Positions 1-14,625 of a DNA stretch of 15,000 nucleotides are shown piece by piece. The DNA lies in contig OZ026567.1 in NCBI GenBank assembly GCA_964020155.1, positions 242,898 through 257,897 of the forward strand. Reading direction: 5' to 3'. Numbering within the stretch: position 1 is the first letter of the stretch; each line of letters begins with the position of its first letter. The notes below the pieces were generated by a model that did no database searches, was not told where the DNA came from, and saw only the letters and a list, made by a program, of their open reading frames with translations. Position numbers and translations under genes: made by a program. This stretch comes from Chondrilla cf. caribensis (Eukaryota > Porifera > Demospongiae > Chondrillida > Chondrillidae).

Positions 1-521
1 GCCTCGCTGAAGAGATTGGGTCACCAGATAAGGGCACGCCCTCTACCGTACACAGAAACCTCCTTCCTCCATTTGGATTCATTTTTAACCTTCATCTCAT
101 CACAGCAATTGAATGTAAGCGACTGAATTGTTCAGTGGAGTAGGGATTTTGAAACTCATAGGGCTTACCACTTGCATGAGGTGAAACCATTCCTGATGTA
201 TTGAGACATGCAGTTTCTTCCATTGTACCCTTGGATGTTGGCTGGGTGAAGACGACCTTCATGGCTGGGGCATCCAAGGTTACAATGAAGAAGGCTTTGT
301 TTTTAGATAATTGTAGGTTTCACTTGAAGCAATTAAAGATTGTTTATTTTCATGATCTCATCCTGTTTACTGTACCCTCTCTCCTCTCTGCCCACATGCA
401 GACAAAATTCTTCATGATTCCAGTAACCCCTGGCCGGATCCTTGGACTGGTGTTCCTGGCTGGGTGTATTGTCCTGTTGCTTTTACAGATAGACTACTTC
501 CGCTGGGCTATTTACCTGTAG
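1..521 (+). CDS. C-terminal exons of a 7TM gustatory-receptor-like protein (partial, 5' end outside window)
   Basis: Two exons are modelled: 1-114, which is open from the window edge and ends at donor GTAAGC, and 402-521, after acceptor CAG at 399-401. Both are phase 0 at the junction and the last exon ends in TAG. The first exon ends in ISSQQLN. The second encodes a PVTPG motif followed by one strongly hydrophobic segment containing CIVLLLLQ and then YFRW close to the stop. The model is supported by homology to the neighbouring gene: the final 38 codons of exon 1-114 align without gaps to codons ending at 5212 (DSF..FISSQ versus DIF..YLSSQ), and the last exon matches 5455-5577 (PVTPG...G..F...CI....LQ...F.W). 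The intron position and phase are also shared. By family logic this is the TM6-TM7 linker and TM7 of a 7TM receptor. The GRL assignment is inferred, while paralogy with the next gene is well supported. A possible extra exon at 214-278 was rejected. Confidence 0.6.
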
Positions 522-1508
522 CACACCCCTCTGTGTCCACAGAGCATACCCTGCACCCACTCTGATATGCCCATAGCCTTGTACATTGAGTTGTGGAAGT
601 GAAACATATTCTAAATACTGTCACAAACTGAACACCGCTACAGCTGTGTCTGCTCAATTGTTCTGTAACTCTCAGATATTCACCTGTTCAATGCATTCTC
701 TTAATATCAATCTATCAATCAATATTATCGAAGTACATCACAACAGAAGGTGCTAGAACACGGGAGGGTCTGAAGTAGCACTATACACGATACAATATAT
801 AGTCAGACTCTTTTGTTCACTGGATAACTTATACCATTACAATAGAAGCTCATGACGACAAACACCCTTGAGGCAACTTGCTGCTTTTCAAATTACAAAC
901 CAATTTTCCAGCATCATTTGGTTCACTGTGGTAGTGAACACGTAGCAAGCGAATCCTGGTGACAACATCTGATGACAAGAACTGATTTTGTGGGTCCCTT
1001 ACAGTTTGTCTTAGTGAGTATCTGCTGTATTCTCATCACTTGATAATGTTGGTTGAATGTCTGCTGTAAGAAATATGCAATCCCCCATGCTACGTAACCA
1101 TACAATGAATTGGTCCAGCTAGGCAATACTATCCTACAATGACTATATATTATGATACGATTGATAGTAAAAAAATTACAAGAACAATAATATTATAATA
1201 TGCACAACTTGATCAGATAGTGTATTTATGCATAATTATTGATAATGATAATGTAATTTGATAATGGTTGCATCGAGTAGACAATGAAAACCAGAGATTA
1301 CCACACAGATGGGTGTGACTATGAATGTAATTATGAGTTTTTATACTGCCTCTTGTATGTGCTGTATATTATAGAGTATAATATTAGAAACCTTCCGCGA
1401 TATCATAAAGTCATACTGCGCATCAACTCCATATATCTGTACACGTGGAGGTTGTTCACCGGGACGGATTGTGACCGCTAGCTCTCTTCTGCTAACAGCG
1501 TACCAGCT
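522..1508. other. Intergenic region between the two receptor paralogues
   Basis: This stretch holds the 3' flank of the first gene and the promoter side of the second. It is AT-rich, especially 1130-1270, and no canonical AATAAA was found after the stop at 521. A perfect hairpin sits at 921-939. An open minus-strand frame at 850-1041 has protein-like composition but no start codon and no convincing upstream exon, so it is treated only as a finding. No RNA gene was recognised. The DNA just before the start codon at 1509 becomes GC-richer and includes a half-site TGCGCATC near 1416, consistent with a promoter. Confidence 0.5.
921..939. repeat. Short perfect inverted repeat (7-bp arms, 5-nt loop)
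   Basis: GTTCACT at 921-927 is followed by GTGGT and then AGTGAAC at 933-939. It is a perfect small hairpin in the intergenic region. Its function is unknown and it could be chance. Confidence 0.5.
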
Positions 1509-5577
<4,069 letters not shown>

Positions 5578-5768
5578 TGCCTCAAGCTATCATCTAGAAG
5601 CTTTTCAAGTAGCAATAACTATTATATCGTCATTAACACCACAGACATTGTGGATTTATGATTTATAATTATGGTCTAGTTGCTCAGCGTGAAGTGTATG
5701 ATTGCCATGTCAATAATTATTATTATTAATTGTGTTCAGTTTTGGCGGGTGAACAATATCACGCTGCA

Positions 5769-5782
5769 CTGCGCATGCGCAG
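5769..5782. promoter_or_regulatory. NRF1-type palindromic promoter site
   Basis: CTGCGCATGCGCAG is a perfect 14-bp palindrome that contains the NRF1/alpha-Pal consensus YGCGCAYGCGCR. It lies 296 nt before the filamin start codon and just before a GC-richer stretch, as expected for a core-promoter-proximal element. The transcription start itself cannot be seen. Confidence 0.6.
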
Positions 5783-5784
5783 TT

Positions 5785-6077
5785 CGGGAATGGCATTCAA
5801 TTACAAAGGTGGCGTTGCTACGTATTATAGGCTAGACACGACCACAAGCAGAGTAAAACTTGAACTGGAGAGGATCCTTCTTTGTCGAGAGGAGAATACC
5901 TTCACTGCTGCTCTATGAATAAGCATGTGAGTCTACTCGATGACCGTGCTGCCTTGCTGCAACGGTGTTACGTGTTGGACTCCTTGTCTTTTGTCGACTA
6001 ATCGAATTAATCTTTATCCTCTTTGTGTTCAGTGCTTTTCTGGCTTCTGGGATTACTGACATTGCTGAGATTGCACC
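5785..6077 (+). other. Probable filamin 5' UTR with an intron
   Basis: A first non-coding exon probably starts after the NRF1-type site and ends at donor GTGAGT at 5927. The intron runs to TTGTGTTCAG at 6032, and a second UTR piece (6033-6077) leads into the start codon. The transcription start is a guess. Short open frames here have no convincing protein character. Confidence 0.4.
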
Positions 6078-8423
6078 ATGGCCAGTGGTTTCACTTATAC
6101 GCACGGAAACCATGACGGTACCTGGACTACCGCAGGTAGTAGTAACGACGACTCTTCATTAGAATTTAGAGTTCCGGTTTATAACATCGGCGGTGGAAAG
6201 CCTTACTCCACTCAAGTAATCAAGACAGCCTCTAGAGAAGGGAGTCACGAACCTGTAAGCAAGCAATATCACATGAACGCTCCATTGGTGTATGGTCATA
6301 CAGTCCCATTTTCACTTTCGTTCTAATCTTCAGAGCACCGGTTACGAATCGCGTACCCTGCCTCCTGGTTCGTACTCGGAAGCTCCTCAGAGACCGTTCT
6401 CTTACACTGCCGAACAAACTGATGGTCGTAGAAGTTTACCGCGGCACTTCGAAAGGTTGGTGAACGTGCGTGTGTTTGGGGCAATTAGGTACGTACAAAC
6501 TTCTCACGCCATTCTGCAATTTTTCGCTTGAATAAGCCCCTCAAGTACATTAAAACTCGCGCGCGCGTGTGTGTGTGTGTGTGTGTGTAGTGGGTTGCTA
6601 ATGTAAGGACTGTATTTTTTATGAGTGGTGCTTATACCACAGAGTTGTTCTCTGTTGTAGATTCCACTTCTTCTCAATCTAATGCTGTTGTTGGTGTTGG
6701 TTGGTGTCAGTTGTATCATTGTGTGTACTTACCGTGTATAATAGATATAGTTATCGCGACAAGGATCCCATGGAGGGAAGGTCCGTTCAGATCACTGGGA
6801 CTGACCCACACAACTCTACAGACCAGCCAACTGTAGTTACCATCAAGACCAAAACAAAGAAGGGCGGATTGTCCTCTGAAACTACCACAAAGTGAGTAAC
6901 TTCACACTGAGAACGAGTGTAGGGTCTGTATGCAAGGATGGCGGGGTGTGGGTACATATGGAACTCTGCCCTCGCTCATCTCGGACTGAATCTCACTTTG
7001 ATTGTCAACATCCCTGTGAGGATCTCATCTGAAATCTTTTCGAATATGAGCCTATTTGGGCCCGGGTGTGAGACTGGTCTTTACCAACCATATTATGACA
7101 TCCATTGTGTGGTGCTGTAGATCCCAGGACCAGTGAAGCCTCTTGGGATGGAGGGAGGTGTTATGTAATGTTTGGTTCAGTGATTATTCAATTGAAGTGT
7201 GTAGTTGGGAAATTCATTAGACGTGTTTATGTGATTGATAATGACTTAGTACCAAAGTGATCAGTAATTTGACAATTACAGGTAACTTAGTTACGTATGT
7301 AGCATTGGGCAATTGCCGATAGCTATGGGTCAGTGTGTGCAGAGTGGCACCTCAAAGTTGATTATCTACTGAATGTGAAATTACTCCGATAAAGGTGCTT
7401 ATTTGGCATATCCGGACATTTACCCAAGTATCATTTCCTAACCTGCAACCAGGCTATAATCAATACGGGGTTATGTACCGAGCATCACATTGATGGGGTG
7501 TAGTGGTGGGCAGTGAGAAGTGTACTGACATTCATATGGTCATTGATGCCTGCCTTATCTCTCCTGTGAGGCCACTCCCACTCAAACTGTACATTCAGCT
7601 CATAGTATAGGGTTAGCAGCAGTGTTGGTGTACACAGGTGTCCATGGTGTTGGCTGTTATCTTGAAGCTCACATAACTTGCATACTGTATTCACATGTAT
7701 GTGTGTATGTAGGCATACATCACATTCCATGCGTACTTGCACACGAATACATCACATCACACATGTAGGTATGTACGTGTACATAGGTTATAGAATGTCC
7801 TACACTGTATTTACGGCTCAATCTGTATGTATGTACTTACACTACGTCTGGGCTTGTGTGGTCAGGCACTACACATTCTCAAGCAATCACTAATGACTGC
7901 AGCACTGGGGGTAGATTGCAGTAAGACATATCACACACACATGCATGCATACTGTATGACACACGATTCTCTATTTGAAGGGTGGTGGTGTTGATATGTT
8001 GTGTCTGACCAAAAAGGCCAGACTGCTCCTTTGAGATGTAACCATACCTGTCCACAGACACAGATATCAATTACCAGCCTAATTCATAGTTAATTTTATG
8101 CATTAAACTTTCTAACAATGTGGTCTGAAGTCTCCAATTAGTCCACTTATTCATAATCCCCTTATCACTACTCCAGGGGTGCTAATGTGTTTGACAAGCT
8201 GAATCAAGGTGGCCACAATGAGGCACCAGAGGTTGCACAGAACAAAGGGTGGGTGCAAGTGCAGAAGAAGACCTTCACCAACTGGTTCAGAGATCGGGTC
8301 AAGGACAACGGCTCCAAACCACTCAACGACATCCAGATTGATCTTGTGGACGGCAAGCTACTGCTGGATCTGATGAGAGTGCTTACTGAAGGCACACATG
8401 GAACTAGAGTGTGAGTTGTACTA

Positions 8424-8493
<70 letters not shown>

Positions 8494-11400
8494 TGTTTAT
8501 TTGTGTGTTGTGTGGGTGTTAAAATATTGATCTCATCCATGATCAGGCCACACAAGAATCCAGCTTTGAGAGTCCAGAAGATCGAGAATGTCAACTTTGC
8601 TCTGATGAGTATGAAGGAGGAGAGAGTTCCCATTGTTGGAATAGGTACGTGTGTGTGTGTGTAGTAAGTCTGAATGTACATACGTACGTACATATATGTA
8701 ATATAGTGTGTGTGGTTATGTTGTCCAAAGTCCTGTATGTGTTGAATATACTTTCTGTTTATTATGTATGTGTGTACATATTTTCTGTGTTTATTATGTG
8801 TGTATGTATGTATATTATGTATGCAAAATATGCAACGTGTGTGTGTGTTCATAAGATGGGATTGTTGTAGTGATATCATGCATGGGGTTGTGTTAACATG
8901 GCTTTGGTACTATTGTCTTCAGGTGGCGAGGACATCTGTGATGGGAACCTGAAGTTGATCCTCGGGATGATTTGGTGTCTCATCATCCGCTATCAGATTG
9001 CCGACATCAGCACAACCACGCGTAAGATCTCAGCAAAGAAAGTTCTTCTCCAGTGGATGCAAGCCCAGCTCCCTCACCGAGGGATCACCAATTTCACCAC
9101 AAACTGGAACGACGGCATAACCTTGGCAGCCCTGATCGACTCCCTCCAGCCGGGCCTCATACCAGACTGGCAGTCCTGGTCTCCCGACAATGCTCTGCAG
9201 AATGTTACCAAAGCAATGAAAATCGCTGAAGAGAACTTTGATATCCCACAGATCATTGAAGCCAGTGACATGGCCATGCTGGCTCCGGACGAACTCTCCG
9301 TCATGACCTACCTGTCCTACTTCTGTGGTCCTGACTCTCCAGGATTCCACATTCTGAAGAACTGGGTCAACTCGCGCATCCCTGAGCCCCACATCACCAA
9401 CTTCAGCTCCGATTGGAAGGATGGTCGTGCTTTGTGTGCTCTCATTGACTCTTTCATCCCCGGGCACATGCCCAGTGCTGAGGAAATCATGCAGAACCCA
9501 CCTGTACAGAACGTAACCAAGGCCATGGGATTCGCCAAGGACAGGTTGGGTGTTGTTGCCAACCTTTCTCCCGATGATTTCTGCAATCCGGACATTGATC
9601 CCTTGTCAGTCATGACATATATATCGAGGTTCAGGTCGGCCAAACCAAAGGAGGATGCTGCATCCCGGATTGGTGTTGTGGGTACAGGTATCAGTGGAGG
9701 ATCCGTTGGACAAGAAGCCAGTTTCTTCCTTCGTAACCTTCCCCCCGACAGTGACGTCTCAGTGACAGTGACAGCTCCGGATGGCTCAGATGTTCCTGTT
9801 CGTAAGCGGATCACAGACACTGGATCCCTCCACATATTCTACACTCCTCCAATGCCCGGTACATACACGGTGGCCGTACTGCTGAATGGCAAACACATCC
9901 ACGGTTCACCCTTCAAGGTTAGCACACACTGAGCACCAAGCATGTATTGTATGCATTATGTATGGAGGGGATGACATAGTACGTGAGTGCAGACTATGGT
10001 CAATTATCTCATGGAATACTAATTAGATATACCCTCACTTTCAGTTTCTCTTTCTCTCTGTGTGTGTGTACAGACAATTGATATTGCGGGTTATTGATTT
10101 CATTATAATTAAATGACTCATTGATTCGTTCCTGACTGAGGTGTTTGTCCCTCTCACAGGTTGTTCATCACGATGCCCCTCAGCCCAGTAACTGTATAGT
10201 GACTGGTTCTGGGCTCCAACGAGCTCAGGTTGGTCAGTGGGCGGAGTTTCAAGTCGACTGTGTCAAAGCTGGTCCGGGTGCCCTTGGTGTCCAGGTCCTT
10301 TCCCCCCAGGGAGTCATCGACCATGAAGTGGAGGCCAAGAGCGACAAGGTGTTCGGAGTGCGGTTCGAGCCCCTCGCTGTCGGCCAGCATCAGGTCAGTC
10401 TGACGTGGGCCGGACTCCCCATACCAGGTGGACCTTATGCCTGTCAAGTGTCCGATCCTTCCAAATGTATTGCAAGCGGCCCTGGACTCAGTGGAGGGAA
10501 ACTGGGGAAACCAACGGCCTTTAGTGTGTCCACCATCGGTGCTGGTCCTGGAAATCTGGAGGCATCCATATTTGGTCCTGGTGGGACACTACCTATTGAA
10601 CGTAGTGATGCCAGTGGTGAGGTGTCCTTCACTTACACTCCAAAGCACCAGGGAAGCTATCTCATCGATGTCAAATGGGATGGGTTCCCGATCACAGGCA
10701 GTCCATTCAAAGTCAGACCTGCAGCAGCTGTCGATGCCAGCCGAGTCATTGTTATCAAGCCTCCTTCCACTGTCAAGGCCAACGTCCCAACATCATTTCT
10801 GGTCAACACGAAATCTGCAGGTCACGGTGTGCTGAAGGCTGAGGCCAGAGGGCCACACGTGGTGGAGAAGTGTCAGATCCACCAGGAGGAGGAGGGCACC
10901 TACAGGGTCTCCTTCACTCCCACTGAAGTGGGCAAATATGATGTGGATGTAACGTATGGAGGGACCCGGGTCCCTCTGGCCCCATTCCCTGTCATCGTCA
11001 AGGATCCATCGGGATGTGTAGTTGACGCCAGGGCCGTTGCCGGTCAGACCATCAGAGCCAACGAGACTGTAGTCATCCCTGTCTCCACGAAGCTGGCTGG
11101 GGATGGGGTGATCACTGCCACTGCTCGAGGACCAGCGGGACTGCAGGACCTCCCGGTGACCAAACAGGTGGCTGGATTCTACAATGTCACCTTCACTCCG
11201 GACACTCCTGGTCTTCATCTCCTCGACATTTACTTTGATGGAGATGCTGTGACTGATTCGTCGATCCAGATCAACGTGGAGCCTCCTGGTGATATCATCT
11301 TTGAGAAGCCGCCAACCCACGATGGTTACTATTACACCAACGAACAGCTCGACTTTGTGGCACGCACTGCAGATGATGATCTCACAGAATTGAAGATATC

Positions 11401-12319
11401 GGCATATGGGACCAAGACCAACTCCATACCGCGCATATCTATTGAGAAGCAGCCTGGGGTGGGGCAGGTCGTCCACCTGACTGCAGCCTACCCAGACGAC
11501 TACCGTGTGGATGTCAACTACGGGGGACAGCCCATTTCAGGATCCCCCTTCGTTATCCCTGTGGTCACGCCCCCAAATGCCAGAGCTGTGGTCCTGGGTG
11601 ACCCCGTCATCCCCTTGCAGCCTGGCAGGCCCATCGAGATGAGTGTGGATGCCTCAGAAGCTGGCACGGGAGGGTTGAGCTACAACGTCACTGGTAAGCT
11701 TGCTGGCCAAGTCCGTGCAGACAGCACTATGATTGCTCCCAACATGTACAACATCTACTTTGTGCCTCCCATTGATGATGACTATGCGATAGACATATTC
11801 TGGGCCCGAGACCAGGTCCCCGGGTCTCCTGTCATCATTTCGTACTCACAACAAGAAGACGAACCGCCAGTCCAGATCACAGTTGATCCGGAGAAAGATG
11901 GTGTTGGATCACTCACGGCCTCCGCAATCAGTAGAGGTACAGGAGAAGTGACAGCAGTTGAGGTCCGGCAGTATGAGAGGGGGAAGTATCGTTTGGCCTT
12001 TGATCCTCCCATGCCCGACTTGTATGACTTGCGAGTGGAGTGGAATGGTGTTCCACTTGATGGCTCACCCTTTGAAATTGACTGCAGGAGTATGGATGGC
12101 TCGGCATCTGAAGATCTCGACAGTCTAGTGTCCAAGCTGAGAGCAGAAGTCTTTGGGGAAAGTGCAGGGGAAATCCCAGCAGAAATTGTTCAATTAGAAA
12201 ATGGAGACTATCAGATACGCTTCTTGGGGAAGTCCAGGGACCTTTATCAAATGAATCTCTTCTGGCAAAACCGCAAAATCAAAGGGTCTCCTTTTGAGAT
12301 TGACAAGCGTTCAAAGTAG
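6078..12319 (+). CDS. Filamin-type actin crosslinker with three CH domains (complete, seven coding exons)
   Basis: Exons 6078-6254, 6334-6455, 6751-6891, 8177-8410, 8547-8644, 8923-9917 and 10160-12319 join with consistent phases into 1308 aa. The start sits in a strong context (CACCATGG). Residues 1-171 are Ser/Thr/Gly-rich and probably disordered. CH1 spans about 172-281 (WVQVQKKTFTNWF; DGNLKLILGMIW), CH2 about 295-391 (ITNFTTNWNDG; MTYLSYF) and CH3 about 399-494 (ITNFSSDWKDGRALCALIDS; MTYISRF). Filamin Ig-like repeats follow at about 507-589, 598-687, 690-775, 780-870, 872-963, 966-1059, 1062-1150, and two shorter ones at 1160-1231 and 1232-1304, most ending in GSPF-like strands. Filamins crosslink F-actin and scaffold membrane proteins in the cell cortex. 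Vertebrate filamins have two CH domains and 24 repeats. Three CH domains with few repeats recall Drosophila Jitterbug. The splice GAAAG|GTTGGT at 6455 was chosen because it alone keeps frame. Identification is secure, and exon borders are likely but unconfirmed. Confidence 0.93.
6558..6588 (+). repeat. (CG)n(TG)n alternating purine-pyrimidine tract
   Basis: A short CG run passes directly into TG repeats inside filamin intron 2 (6456-6750). It is an uninterrupted purine-pyrimidine alternation of about 31 nt, a classic Z-DNA-prone pattern. Confidence 0.9.
6892..8176 (+). other. Filamin intron 3, the longest intron in the window
   Basis: Donor GTGAGT at 6892 and acceptor ACTCCAG before 8177 bound 1285 nt. 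The left half is ordinary AT-rich sequence. Around 7680-7960 there are loose ATGT/ACAT-rich stretches. Open frames at 6938-7120 (plus) and 7485-7742 (minus) show no recognisable protein character and are probably chance. No RNA gene or mobile element was recognised. Confidence 0.7.
8426..8492 (+). repeat. (GT)33 microsatellite
   Basis: A perfect GT run of about 67 nt begins 15 nt after the donor (GTGAGT at 8411) of the exon carrying the first half of CH1. It fills half of the 136-nt intron. Confidence 0.95.
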
Positions 12320-12962
12320 TCATCACAAATAGATGAGTAATTTAACAGTAGTTCCCGCATCTGTTCATTGACAATCCCTTTATAGCTATTATAAATCTAT
12401 TGTCGTTCATTCTGTTGCTATGAGACTACCCATATACATGTTTTAGTTATGATTTTCATATTGATTTTGAAGTCTATTTTATCAGTAAGGTTATTTTGAT
12501 ATGTTGAGACACACATGTACGTACACATATTATCATGCCATAATATGATCAATTGATGTGAGTGTCTGTAATTAATGCGGCACAATGCGACTGTAATAAT
12601 CAGTGATTCATTTGTCTACATTACGTACCATTGAGGTCACTTCATTACTAAATGTGCTAGTATACAGTAATCAGTGATGTATTATTAGAAACAGTGGATA
12701 TAAAATACAGTAGTTATTGCATATATATAATACATAATTATAGTAGGACTAGATTTGTGTAACTATAAGGGAATTTAGTATGGAAGAAGACGAATAGATC
12801 ATATTTATAGGTAGGATTTTTATATACGTACTTCAATTTGATGAATTATTGCATATAGTACAAGCAATGGACTGCACTAATAAATTAACGGCAATTTAAA
12901 TCAACTACACGTCCAGCACTTGATCTGACTATCGTGTCAAAAGTATACTTGTATCAGCAAGC
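12320..12962. other. Convergent 3' region between filamin and DyP peroxidase
   Basis: The two genes run tail to tail with 643 nt between stop codons. The DNA is AT-rich and should hold both 3' UTRs. A plus-strand AATAAA is seen at 12879-12884. I found no canonical signal in the minus direction for the peroxidase, and no gene in the stretch. Confidence 0.6.
12879..12884 (+). terminator. Candidate polyadenylation signal for filamin
   Basis: AATAAA lies 560 nt after the filamin stop codon and is the only canonical hexamer noticed in the interval. If used, the filamin 3' UTR would end about 60 nt before the stop codon of the opposing peroxidase gene, so the two transcripts would nearly meet or overlap. 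Confidence 0.35.
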
Positions 12963-14570
12963 TCAGAGCTGCTGGAGAGAGTCCATCTCCTTCCTCCCTG
13001 GCATGTACCAGTACGTGCTCTTGACACACTTGGACAGCTTCATGACGTGGTCGCAGAGACCGTCATCACTGGCTCCCACCATCCTGTCCAACATGTAGTT
13101 CAGGTTGTCGGGAGAGGCAGTGTACCCGATAAAGAACAGTCCTGCACCTCCACTCACAGTGCCGAAGGGCTGTGACTGGCGTACCATTTCGAAGGGCTTT
13201 GGTTTCTCCGGCACAGTGGTCCCCACCATGCGAGCAACATGGGAGAAGGCTGGTTTGTTCTTGAGTTCGATGCTGTCCTCTCGTGTCCTCCCAACCCAGC
13301 CCTCCATCAGCTTGTCCTTTGTACAGTGAATAGTGTCAAAGTCGTGAATCCACTTCTGTGTGACCTGTATGGAGAGCATGTGACAATCATGTGATCACAT
13401 ACCCAACACAAATATACACTATTATTATTATTATAGTGAGCAATGTACTGTTTCAGGATTAATACAAATTTTGATGTAAATTGTTTTACTTGAATTGATC
13501 AGTACCATCAGTGACACAAAATGGTTGATAAGAGTGAAACAATACAATTTCGATAGCCATACATGTAACCATTCCAACACACATGCATACATGCACGCAC
13601 ACACACACACACACACACCACATACGAGATAGCTGCCTCCTTTGGAGTTCAGTCCCACTTGTGCCCGATGCTCGTCGTCGGCTGGATTCTCAGTTCCATC
13701 AATGAACCCGCTCATATCACGACCATTCTTGTAAACAAATCCATAAATGTCCTCCACGACATCAATGGAATCCTTTGGCAGACTTTGAAGAAACTCTTTT
13801 GTCAGTTCGAATAGGTTTCCTCTGCTGTGGCTCTTGGCATGTACGAACACATCCCCTCCTCCGGAAGGCATGGCTCCTAGGGGACACTTGCGATGACAGT
13901 GAACAAAGTTCTCTGTTCCCCCCTTTCCTCGAGTCACCTGGACATGTGTATACAATGGCAGGCTACATGTAGGGGACACAATACATCACATTTGGGGGCT
14001 CAAGTGGACGGTATATATGTGTTGCATTATGGGGACTTAAGGGGCTGAAGTACATCATATGTGAGGGATTTATGAGTATGTACTGCATCACGTGTGTGGG
14101 GGACATCTCACTACTGATCTGTACACGTGCTGATTAGGGATGCTGTGTCCATATATGGAAAATACCTCATCATATCTGCACTCGTTATTCAAGTTTAATT
14201 GACCATGCAAAACATTTTCACACACAACACACAAACACAAACACACATACACATGAACACACACACACAAAATATGGGTATTACACACAGACTCACTCTG
14301 TTGTAGAAGTCAGGACCAAAGGCAACACCAGCTAGAATCTCATCATCTTCATCTGCCTCCTTTGGAGGGACAATGCTGTCCACCACCTTCTGGATCTTAG
14401 CAGCTGCTTTAGCAACAGCTCTGCAATCAGCTGTGTCCTTCACGTTGATCCAGATGTATACAGCGTGTTGTTTGGTCTCTGAGACAGCCTGTGACAAGCA
14501 GGTGAACAATCGCAGTGCGTGTGTGGATGTGTCTGTGTGAGTATGTGGATGTGTGTGTGTGAGTATGTGG

Positions 14571-14625
<55 letters not shown>

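Noticed and set aside
214..278. Possible middle exon of the first receptor gene (between CAG at 211-213 and donor GTTACA)
   Set aside because: It can be fitted by phase to another reading of 1-114, but the homologous downstream gene joins the equivalent of 1-114 directly to the equivalent of 402-521 at phase 0, and the direct join keeps frame here too.
5730..5918. Plus-strand open frame of 62 codons before filamin
   Set aside because: It overlaps the NRF1-type promoter palindrome and probable 5' UTR and shows no recognised protein character.
9030..9835. Long minus-strand open frames within the filamin CH/Ig region
   Set aside because: They are antisense shadows of a well-identified plus-strand coding exon.
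10359..10379. tRNA T-loop-like string GGTTCGAGCCCC
   Set aside because: It is in frame within a filamin repeat, and no cloverleaf partner arms were found around it.
10793..11476. 227-codon minus-strand open frame
   Set aside because: It is a shadow of the filamin repeat-coding exon, where the plus frame shows repeated GSPF/YGG motifs.
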